DNA of 51,218 bases from Thermoleophilia bacterium (GTDB lineage Bacteria > Actinomycetota > Thermoleophilia > Gaiellales > Gaiellaceae), in contig JAICLU010000002.1 in the NCBI GenBank assembly GCA_025925195.1, positions 1 to 51,218 of the forward strand, given 5' to 3'. The notes beneath the pieces were generated by a model. That model searched no databases. It saw nothing but the letters and a program-made list of their open reading frames with translations, and was not told the DNA's origin. The position numbers were made by a program, and so were the translations under genes. Shown here piece by piece: positions 44,498 to 51,218 of the stretch (positions are counted from its first letter, which is position 1; each line of letters opens with the position of its first letter).

Positions 44498-45649
44498 ATG
44501 CAGAGGAAGACCGCGCTGATGGCGCTGCTGATCGCTGCGCTGACGCTCGTGGCGGTGCAGTCGAGCTCGGCGAAGCCGAAGCCGAAGCACCCGAAGCCGC
44601 ACCACCCGAAATTGAAGACGGCGGCGCCGCCGGTGAAGCACTTCTTCGTGATCATGCTCGAGAACCACTCGAAGTCGAGCGTGCTCGGCGACGCAAACGC
44701 GCCGTACATGAACCAGCTCGCTCAGACCGGGGCGGTCGCCGCCAACTACTTCGGCGTCACGCACCCGAGCGAGCCGAATTACGTCGCGGCGATCTCCGGC
44801 TCCAACTGGTTCGTCAACGACGACAATCCGGCGAACCGGTTCGACCACACGAACATCGTCGACCAGCTCGAGGCGAAGAAGCTGAGCTGGGGCGCATACA
44901 TGGAGTCGATGCCGAGCGTCGGCTTCACCGGCGACTACTGGCCGAGCACGAGCCAGCAGCTCTACGCGTCGAAGCACAACCCGTTCGTGCTCTTCACCGA
45001 CATCCGCAACAACCCGGCGCGGCTCGCCCACGACAAGCCGTACTCCGCGCTGGCGACGGATCTCCAGAAGGAGTCGACGACGCCGAACTTCGTCTGGATC
45101 TCACCGAACCAGTGCCACGACATGCACGGCGGCGTGTACACGACGGTTGCGGCGGACGGCTCGGACGGGACTCCGTGTCCCTACGGCTCGACCAAGGACG
45201 ACGCAAACGACGCAGCGCTGAAGCAGAAGGCGGATGCGTTCGTGAAGGGCGCGGTGACGACGATCGAGGCCAGCCCGGCCTGGAAGGCCGGCAACTCGGC
45301 GATCTTCATCGTCACGGACGAGAACGACTTCACCGGCAACAAGACGACCGACGGCTGGGAGTCGGCGGACGGCTGCTGTGACTCGCCGATCCTGCCGCCC
45401 GGCTACCAGTTCCTCGGCTCGAACGGTCAGCCGGACGGGACCGTGTGGGGTGGGGGCATGTACGGCGGCGGCCTCATCCCGGCCGTCATCGTCACGAGCA
45501 AGGGCAAGAGCGGCGGTTACACGAGCAACGTCTCGTACAACCACTACTCGTTGCTCGCGACGATCGAGTCCGAGTTCGGGCTCGGCTACCTCGGGAACGC
45601 GGCCGACCGGCAGCAGGTGCCGCTGATGACCGAGTTCCTCACGAAGTAG
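44498..45649 (+). CDS. Secreted phosphoesterase (acid phosphatase/phospholipase C-like)
   Basis: Signal peptide; KHFFVIMLENHSKSSVLG, THPSEPNYVAAISGS, FIVTDENDFTG, NHYSLLATIESEFGLGYLG; GGGGGAGGACCC before ATG. Confidence 0.9.
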   Translation: MQRKTALMALLIAALTLVAVQSSSAKPKPKHPKPHHPKLKTAAPPVKHFFVIMLENHSKSSVLGDANAPYMNQLAQTGAVAANYFGVTHPSEPNYVAAISGSNWFVNDDNPANRFDHTNIVDQLEAKKLSWGAYMESMPSVGFTGDYWPSTSQQLYASKHNPFVLFTDIRNNPARLAHDKPYSALATDLQKESTTPNFVWISPNQCHDMHGGVYTTVAADGSDGTPCPYGSTKDDANDAALKQKADAFVKGAVTTIEASPAWKAGNSAIFIVTDENDFTGNKTTDGWESADGCCDSPILPPGYQFLGSNGQPDGTVWGGGMYGGGLIPAVIVTSKGKSGGYTSNVSYNHYSLLATIESEFGLGYLGNAADRQQVPLMTEFLTK

Positions 45650-45657
45650 CGGACATG

Positions 45658-45690
45658 CTCCGGCGCGGGCACTATGCGCCCGCGCCGGAG
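45658..45690. terminator. Perfect 13-bp bidirectional terminator candidate between convergent genes
   Basis: ctccggcgcgggc (45658-45670) actatgc gcccgcgccggag (45678-45690). Confidence 0.7.
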
Positions 45691-45905
45691 TGGCCGCCGC
45701 GCTGCCGAGCGGCCGCGAGCAGCACCCTCGTCGGCCCGCCGAAGACGTGGTGCTCACCGGCGCCGAGCCAGACGACTGTCTCCTCGCCGAGCACGTAGAC
45801 GAGCGTCTCGTCGTCCGCCGAGACCGCCTCGACCGTGGCGAAACGAGCGTGCATCCGCTCGACCTCCACGCCGTCACGCGCGACGTTCTCGATCACCCGC
45901 GCCAT
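45672..45905 (-). CDS. Hypothetical small protein, 77 aa
   Basis: MARVIENVARDGVEVERMHARFATVEAVSADDETLVYVLGEETVVWLGAGEHHVFGG; 25 nt downstream of the cupin gene; start uncertain. Confidence 0.5.
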   Translation of the reverse strand: MARVIENVARDGVEVERMHARFATVEAVSADDETLVYVLGEETVVWLGAGEHHVFGGPTRVLLAAARQRGGHSGAGA

Positions 45906-45930
45906 GAACTCAGGCGCCCCGTTCCCACGT

Positions 45931-46302
45931 TCATATGTCGTCGTCGCGGATCCAGACCGTGTCGACCGGAAACGGCGCCCAGTACTCGACGAAGACGAAG
46001 TCCTCCTCGGTGTCGTTCTCGAACCAGTGCACCTCGCGCTCCTCGACGGTCGCCGCCATGCCCGCCGCAAGTCGCCAGGTGTCCTCCCCGGCATGGAACA
46101 GCCCGCTGCCCTCGAGCACGACGAAGACGTGGTCGCAGCCGACGTGGTAGTGCGGCGCCGCCGAGTCCCCGGGGTGGTACCGGATCCGGTCGGCGCGGAG
46201 CCGCGAAGCAGGCACGGGGACGTTCTCGGTGACGAGGTCGAGCCGGTCGCGCGTGTCGCGCGACGACCGCCAGTGCGGCAGCTCGGCTTTCGTGAAGATC
46301 AC
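45931..46302 (-). CDS. Cupin-domain protein
   Basis: RADRIRYHPGDSAAPHYHVGCDHVFVVLEGSGLFHAGEDTWRLAAGMAATVEEREVHWFENDTEEDFVFVEYW. Confidence 0.9.
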   Translation of the reverse strand: MIFTKAELPHWRSSRDTRDRLDLVTENVPVPASRLRADRIRYHPGDSAAPHYHVGCDHVFVVLEGSGLFHAGEDTWRLAAGMAATVEEREVHWFENDTEEDFVFVEYWAPFPVDTVWIRDDDI

Positions 46303-47075
46303 GCGCTCGCTCCCGAGTACTTCGTGACGCCGAAACGCCAGAACCGGCGTGCGACGAGGAACACGACGATCGCGAATGCGACCGCGACGAGCACGGTCGT
46401 CCACGCGAGCCGGTGCGTCAGTGCCTGCGCCGGCACCGTGACCGCGAACCCGATCGGAACGAGGTAGGTCATCGAGTACCGCAGCCAGCCCGGGTACACG
46501 CCGATCGGCCAGCGCCCGACCTGGTAGATGCCTTCGAAGAGGTCGGACAGGAACCACATGCTGACGACCCAGAACGAGCCGGTCGCGAGGATCAGCCAGA
46601 AGCAGTAGAGAAGCGACGCGCCGATCACGAGCAGCGCGAGGAACGCGAACGCGTGCCCGACGCCGACGGAGCGGCCGAGGCGCGAGACGCCGACCGCGAT
46701 CACGATCCCGCCGGACATGACGTCGACGAGCTGCCACAGCCGCAGCTCGCGCAGCGAGATGAGCAGCTGCGAGTCGGCCGGCTTCGACAGCGCGAAGTCG
46801 AGCTTGCCGTCCTGCACCTCCTGCGTCAGCCGCTCCATGTTCGGCTGCACCGTGGCGTGGATGACGCCGCCGAGCAGGATCTGAACGCCGAGCACGACGA
46901 GCAGCTCGGACTGCGTCCAGCCGTTCAGCGCGTTCGTCTTCGAGTAGACGAGCGCGAGCACGGCGATCGCGACGGCGACGCCGAGCAGCGACTGCACGAT
47001 CGCGACGAAGAAGTTGGCGCGGTACTGCATCTCGTTCAGCACGCCGAGCCGCAGGTAGGTCCACGCGAGCTTCAT
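46299..47075 (-). CDS. ABC-2 type transporter permease (DUF990-like)
   Basis: Six hydrophobic helices; NMERLTQEVQDGKLDFALSKPADSQLLIS. Confidence 0.88.
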   Translation of the reverse strand: MKLAWTYLRLGVLNEMQYRANFFVAIVQSLLGVAVAIAVLALVYSKTNALNGWTQSELLVVLGVQILLGGVIHATVQPNMERLTQEVQDGKLDFALSKPADSQLLISLRELRLWQLVDVMSGGIVIAVGVSRLGRSVGVGHAFAFLALLVIGASLLYCFWLILATGSFWVVSMWFLSDLFEGIYQVGRWPIGVYPGWLRYSMTYLVPIGFAVTVPAQALTHRLAWTTVLVAVAFAIVVFLVARRFWRFGVTKYSGASA

Positions 47076-47899
47076 CAGTTCCCCACCGCCGAGTAGTGGC
47101 GAATCGCGACCTTGAACGACGCCCAGACGAGCACGCAGCCGACTCCCGTCCAGAAGCACTGCCAGAGGAGGCCGGTCAGCAGCGCGTGCGTCGGCATCCC
47201 GCCGACGAGGGCCTCGATCGGGAAGTAGAACGTCCATTTGAACGGCAGCCACGCCGCGATCGATTGCGCCCACGGCGGCATGAACGTCAGCGGCACGAGC
47301 CGCCCCGAGACGAGCAGCTCCCCGAGGAACCAGATCTGGAAGATCGACGTCGCGCGGGTCGTCAGCAGCGTCAGCATCCCGAGCACGAAGTGGTTGAGCG
47401 AGCGTATGACGTATGCGCCCCAGATCGCGACGATGAAGACGACGACCTCGATCGGTCGCGGGTCGAGCGTCGGATGGAAGACGAGCGAGAGCGCCACCGC
47501 GATCGGTGCATACATGACGAGCCACGGGATCTTGTGCCCCGCGAAGGTCGCCATGTCGTAGTGCACGGGGTGCAGGGGCCGCAGCAGCTGCGACGACAGC
47601 TGTCCCTCGCGGATGCGCTCCTCCCAGCCGAACGGCGTGAAGACGATGTTGAACGTGCGGACGAGCGTCCAGACGATGTAGTACGCGGCGATCTGTCCCG
47701 CGCCCGTGCCGTCGACGGTGCCGCCGTGCTGGTTCGCGATCGTCCGCCAGACGACGAGGTAGATGACCGGCTCGGTGACCATCCCGAGCGTGTACATGTA
47801 GGTCGCCGCGCGGTACTGGAACTGCGTCGCGATCTGCGTCCGCATGCCGGTCGCGTAGAAGTCGACGTACGACCGGAGCGCCGAGGGCTGGGAGCTCAT
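47075..47899 (-). CDS. ABC-2 type transporter permease
   Basis: FQYRAATYMYTLGMVTEPVIYLVVW, IREGQLSSQLLRPLHPVHYDMATF. Confidence 0.88.
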   Translation of the reverse strand: MSSQPSALRSYVDFYATGMRTQIATQFQYRAATYMYTLGMVTEPVIYLVVWRTIANQHGGTVDGTGAGQIAAYYIVWTLVRTFNIVFTPFGWEERIREGQLSSQLLRPLHPVHYDMATFAGHKIPWLVMYAPIAVALSLVFHPTLDPRPIEVVVFIVAIWGAYVIRSLNHFVLGMLTLLTTRATSIFQIWFLGELLVSGRLVPLTFMPPWAQSIAAWLPFKWTFYFPIEALVGGMPTHALLTGLLWQCFWTGVGCVLVWASFKVAIRHYSAVGN

Positions 47900-48828
47900 G
47901 ACGCGAAGACCTGTTCGATCACGTCCTCGATCGGTGGATCCTCGACCGTCAGGTCGCTCACGTCGTTCTCGGCGAGCAGCCGCGCCGTCGCCGACGACGT
48001 CTCGTTCCGCGGCACCTGCATGCTGATCGTCTCGCCGTCGGCGAGCACCGCCTCGATCGTCTTGTAGGCGCCGAACCGGTCGGCGAGCGCCTCGAGCTTG
48101 CCGTCGAACAGCATCTGGCCGTGGTGGATGACGACGACGCGCTTGCAGAGCGCCTCGACGTCCGCCATGTAGTGGCTCGTCAGCAGCACCGTCGCGCCGT
48201 AGCGCTCGTTGTAGGCCGCGACGAAGTTGCGGATGCGCTTTTGCATCGTCACGTCGAGCCCGATCGTCGGCTCGTCGAGGAACAGCACCTGCGGTAGGTG
48301 CAGGAGGGACCCGACGACCTCGACCTTCATCCGCTCGCCGAGCGAGAGCTGCCGCACCGGCTTGCGAACGAGGTCCTCGATGTCGAGCAGCTCGATCAGC
48401 TCGTCACGGGTCTCGGTGAACTGCTGCCGCGGCAGGCGGTAGATCGCACGATTCAGCTCGAACGAGTCGAGCGCCGGGAGATCCCATTGCAGCTGGTTCC
48501 GGTTGCCCATGACGAGCGTGATCCGGCGCAGGTAGTCGCGCTCGCGCCGCCACGGCACGTGTCCGAGCACCGTCACCTCGCCGCCGGTCGGGTGCAGGAG
48601 GCCGGAGAGCATCTTCAGCGTCGTCGTCTTGCCGGCGCCGTTCGGCCCGAGGAAGCCGACGACCTCGCCCGGCTCGAGGTCGAACGAGACGCCGTCGACC
48701 GCGCGCACGTCCCGCCAGCGGCGCGCGTACAGGCTGCGCACGGACGCGCGCAGGCCGGCTTCGCGCTCCGGCACCCTGAACACCTTTTCGAGCCCTGCAA
48801 CGTGGACGACCGCGGTCACGGGCGGCAT
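47896..48828 (-). CDS. ABC transporter ATP-binding protein
   Basis: GFLGPNGAGKTTTLKMLSGLLHPTGGEVTVLG, LSLGERMKVEVVGSLLHLPQVLFLDEPTIGLD. GTG 48819 is the likelier start. Confidence 0.94.
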   Translation of the reverse strand: MPPVTAVVHVAGLEKVFRVPEREAGLRASVRSLYARRWRDVRAVDGVSFDLEPGEVVGFLGPNGAGKTTTLKMLSGLLHPTGGEVTVLGHVPWRRERDYLRRITLVMGNRNQLQWDLPALDSFELNRAIYRLPRQQFTETRDELIELLDIEDLVRKPVRQLSLGERMKVEVVGSLLHLPQVLFLDEPTIGLDVTMQKRIRNFVAAYNERYGATVLLTSHYMADVEALCKRVVVIHHGQMLFDGKLEALADRFGAYKTIEAVLADGETISMQVPRNETSSATARLLAENDVSDLTVEDPPIEDVIEQVFAS

Positions 48829-48836
48829 CGTACGCT
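48827..48836. promoter_or_regulatory. Overlapping divergent -10-like hexamers (TACGCT on +, TACGAT on -) sharing one TA step
   Basis: atcgtacgct: + TACGCT 48831-48836, 6 nt to GTG 48843; - TACGAT 48832-48827, 7 nt to GTG 48819. Confidence 0.5.
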
Positions 48837-48842
48837 GCCCGG

Positions 48843-49832
48843 GTGCGGATCCTCCTCGTCTCGCAGATGTACCCGGGCCCCGACGCGCCCGACCTCGGGA
48901 CGTTCGTCGCGCAGGTCGAGCGTGCGCTCGTCGAGCGCGGCAACGAGGTCGAGCTCGCGGTGCTCGACACGCGCGCCGGCGGGAAGCTGCGCTATCTGGA
49001 GCTCGCAAAGCGCGCCGCGCGCGCAGCGCGGCCCGACGTCGTGTACGCCCACTTCCTCGTCCCGAGCGGGCTGATCGCGGCGCTCGCCGGCCGCGCGCCG
49101 CTCGTCGTCACCGCGCACGGGCGCGACGTGCGGAACGTCGGTGAGCTACCCGGCGTGGCGGCCGCAACCCGGCTCGTCGTGCGTCGCGCTGCGACGGTCG
49201 TCTGCGTGTCGGAGTACCTGCGGCGCGAGCTCGAGGCAAAGCTTCCAGCGTGTCGAGGCAAGACCGAAGTGATCTCGAGCGGCGTCGATCTCGAGCGCTT
49301 CGCCGTCGAGCCCGCTCCCGAAGGGCCGACGCGGTATCTCTGCGCCGGCGCGCTGAGCGAGCGGAAGAACGTCGTCCGTCTCGCCGATGCGTTCGCGCGG
49401 CTCGGCGGCGAGGCGACGCTGACGTTCGCCGGCGACGGGCCCTTGCGCAACCGGCTCGAGGGCAGGCCCAACGTGCGGCTGCTCGGACGCGTTCCGCACG
49501 ACGCGATCCCGTCGCTGCTCGCGGACAGCCACGTCCTGTGCCAGCCGAGCCTGCTCGAGCCGCTCGGCCAGGCGCTGCTCGAGGGCATGGCGGCGGGGCG
49601 GCCCGTCGTCGCGACGCGCATCGGCGGCCCGCCCGAGTTCGTGCCGCCGGGCGCCGGCCTCCTCGTCGACCCGCTCGACGTCGGCGAGCTCGCCCGGGCG
49701 CTCGAGTCGGCCGCCGCGCTGCCGGTGCCGAACGAGGCGGCCCGGGCCGCCGCGGCCGAGCACGACGTCAGGCGTCAGGCGGAGCGGATCGAGGCGGTTC
49801 TGCGTCGGGCTGCGGCAGGTCGGCGAGCCTGA
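48843..49832 (+). CDS. GT4-family glycosyltransferase
   Basis: RILLVSQMYPGPDAPDLGTFV, VTAHGRDV, VSEYLRRELEA, SSGVDLERF, PSLLEPLGQALLEGMAAGRPVVATRIGG. Confidence 0.94.
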   Translation: MRILLVSQMYPGPDAPDLGTFVAQVERALVERGNEVELAVLDTRAGGKLRYLELAKRAARAARPDVVYAHFLVPSGLIAALAGRAPLVVTAHGRDVRNVGELPGVAAATRLVVRRAATVVCVSEYLRRELEAKLPACRGKTEVISSGVDLERFAVEPAPEGPTRYLCAGALSERKNVVRLADAFARLGGEATLTFAGDGPLRNRLEGRPNVRLLGRVPHDAIPSLLADSHVLCQPSLLEPLGQALLEGMAAGRPVVATRIGGPPEFVPPGAGLLVDPLDVGELARALESAAALPVPNEAARAAAAEHDVRRQAERIEAVLRRAAAGRRA

Positions 49833-50001
49833 CCTCGACGAGCGGCCGCACCGCATCCTCGAGGCCGGCTTCGCGGGCGACTGCAAGCGCCTGCTCCCAG
49901 CTCTCGCGCGCCTTGTGCGGGTCGACGCCCTGCTTCAACCGGTTGTCCCCGGTGACGAGGAGCTTCTGGATCCGATCACGCGCGTCGCTCTCGCCCTTCA
50001 C
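49768..50001 (-). CDS. Hypothetical protein, 77 aa (TPR-like helix)
   Basis: GTG 50001 with TACGGT 6 nt upstream; KLLVTGDNRLKQGVDPHKARESWEQALAVAREAGLEDAVRPLVEVRLADL; overlaps GT4 3' end. Confidence 0.65.
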   Translation of the reverse strand: MKGESDARDRIQKLLVTGDNRLKQGVDPHKARESWEQALAVAREAGLEDAVRPLVEVRLADLPQPDAEPPRSAPPDA

Positions 50002-50041
50002 AAAACGACCGTAACAAGGCAGATTTCATCCCGGTCGAGAG

Positions 50042-50413
50042 ATGGCTTCTATTCGCGTGCTCATAGCCGACGATCATCGCCTCTTCGCCGAGGCCCTCGA
50101 GGTGATCCTCGCCGGCGACGAGCGGATCGCCGTCGTCGGACACGCGAGCGACGGAGGCGAGGCCGTCCGGCTCGCGAACGACCTGCATCCCGACGTCGTC
50201 CTGATGGACATCTCGATGCCGGTGATGGACGGGATCGAGGCCGCGCAGGCGATCCGGAAGACCGACGGCGACACCTGCATCCTGATGCTGACCGGCTCCA
50301 ACTCGCGCACGGACGTCGACCGCGCGCGCCAGGCCGGTGCCGCCGGCTACGTCACGAAAGACCGGATCGCCTCCGAGCTGATCGACGCGATCGTCGAGAT
50401 CGCCGCCCGATAG
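50042..50413 (+). CDS. Single-domain response regulator receiver protein
   Basis: IRVLIADDHRLFAEALEVIL, DVVLMDISMPVMDGIEA, LMLTGSNS, GAAGYVTKD; no output domain. Confidence 0.92.
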   Translation: MASIRVLIADDHRLFAEALEVILAGDERIAVVGHASDGGEAVRLANDLHPDVVLMDISMPVMDGIEAAQAIRKTDGDTCILMLTGSNSRTDVDRARQAGAAGYVTKDRIASELIDAIVEIAAR

Positions 50414-50445
50414 CGGCTAGCGATAGCGGCTACCCTGGGGTCTCG

Positions 50446-50667
50446 ATGATCAGTGTTCTCGCAGTCATCCAGGTGCTGCTCGTCTTCGTCCTCGTCGCGC
50501 TCGTGCTCATGCACAGCGGCCGCGACGCGGGCATGGGCGGCATGGGCTTCACGCCGGCCTCACAGGGCGGCACGCACATCGTCGAGCGGAACCTGACGCG
50601 GTTCACCGCCGTGTTCGGCGTGCTGTTCTTCATCAACAGCATCGTCCTGTTCCGGTACCTGCGGTAG
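50446..50667 (+). CDS. secG: Preprotein translocase subunit SecG
   Basis: VIQVLLVFVLVALVLMHSGRDAGMGGMGF...NLTRFTAVFGVLFFINSIVLFRYLR. Confidence 0.93.
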   Translation: MISVLAVIQVLLVFVLVALVLMHSGRDAGMGGMGFTPASQGGTHIVERNLTRFTAVFGVLFFINSIVLFRYLR

Positions 50668-50681
50668 GACGCGTGCCTCGC

Positions 50682-50687
50682 TACACT
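50682..50687 (+). promoter_or_regulatory. -10-like TACACT upstream of tRNA-Leu
   Basis: TACACT 14 nt before the mature 5' end. Confidence 0.4.
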
Positions 50688-50701
50688 GGCGCGGCTCTCG
50701 C

Positions 50702-50785
50702 GCGCTGGTGGCGGAATTGGTAGACGCGCTAGGTTGAGGGCCTAGTCCTGGAAACAGGGTGGAGGTTCAAGTCCTCTCCAGCGCA
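50702..50785 (+). tRNA. tRNA-Leu (anticodon GAG)
   Basis: Acceptor GCGCTGG/CCAGCGC; anticodon loop TTGAGGG in CTAGG/CCTAG stem; long variable arm; T loop TTCAAGT; no encoded CCA. Confidence 0.95.
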
Positions 50786-50796
50786 TGAGCTTCGCT

Positions 50797-50824
50797 CCGA
50801 AGGCCGCCTGCGGGCGGCCTTCGG
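50797..50824 (+). terminator. Perfect 12-bp hairpin downstream of tRNA-Leu
   Basis: ccgaaggccgcc-tgcg-ggcggccttcgg followed by tctctt. Confidence 0.75.
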
Positions 50825-50950
50825 TCTCTTGCGGAGCTGCGCACGATACGGCTCGTCGTGCGGACGATCGTGCCTTCGGCAGGATCGTCCTGATCGGCGC
50901 TCGCGAAGCCGCTATGCGTCTTCGCTCGCTTTGCCACTGCGGCGCCTGAG

Positions 50951-51218
50951 TCACCAGTTCAACAGGATGACGGCGATCGCTTCGCCGAAGAAGAACAGCC
51001 CGACCGCCAGGCCGTACAAGGTCAGTGGCAAGCGCCATAAGGAACGCAGCTCCAGTGCGATGCGCATCCCGATCCAGGCGCTCGCCGCCGCGATGAGGCA
51101 GCCGAGTCCGGCGAGCAGGACGCCGCCATGCGACGCGCGGTGCGCCTTTGGACTGCTGACGGCTGCGAGCGCGAACAGGGCAACGAGGGAGGCGGTGGGA
51201 AGCGCACTCGCGAGCCTC
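50951..51218 (-). CDS. Membrane protein of unknown function, 5'-truncated by window edge
   Basis: Open frame into the edge: ...LASALPTASLVALFALAAVSSPKAHRASHGGVLLAGLGCLIAAASAWIGMRIALELRSLWRLPLTLYGLAVGLFFFGEAIAVILLNW*; absent from the ORF track because it has no in-window start. Confidence 0.65.
   Translation of the reverse strand, partial: RLASALPTASLVALFALAAVSSPKAHRASHGGVLLAGLGCLIAAASAWIGMRIALELRSLWRLPLTLYGLAVGLFFFGEAIAVILLNW

Noticed and set aside
1-51218. Selenoprotein genes with in-frame TGA
   Set aside because: I checked several TGA-terminated genes for conserved sequence continuing past the stop and found no convincing candidate; a dedicated SECIS/homology search is still needed.
1-51218. 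Prophage, transposon or defence island
   Set aside because: No integrase, transposase, phage structural, restriction-modification or toxin-antitoxin gene was recognised; gene content is mainly housekeeping and metabolic.

Overview
High-GC window whose gene content looks like Actinomycetota, possibly Thermoleophilia or a relative (inference only). About 60 densely packed genes and two tRNAs; I saw no CRISPR array and no transposase or integrase. Main blocks: (1) a signalling block (GAF/PAS histidine kinase, MEDS-domain protein, HD-GYP protein); (2) a split purine cluster purQ-purS-purC-purB / purE-purD plus purA; (3) fdhD-mobA; (4) dnaB-rplI-rpsR-ssb-rpsF; (5) a membrane protein joining a YdeI/OmdA-like N-terminus to PASTA repeats; (6) a selenocysteine locus with a minus-strand tRNA-Sec (UCA anticodon) and selA-selB at the end of an apparent operon moaDE-M50 protease-LOG-PAS-selA-selB; (7) a hydantoinase/oxoprolinase operon; (8) tandem S53 (sedolisin) peptidases, methylmalonyl-CoA mutase and a phosphoesterase; (9) an ABC-2 exporter operon with a cupin, a GT4 glycosyltransferase, secG and tRNA-Leu(GAG). 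The most notable window-wide signal is a TANNNT-type (-10-like) hexamer 6-7 nt upstream of many start codons, which suggests widespread leaderless transcription. The same spacing occurs before the mature 5' end of tRNA-Sec. Several perfect long hairpins and a nested palindromic intergenic element are also reported. All calls come from reading the sequence and the supplied ORF translations; no searches were run.
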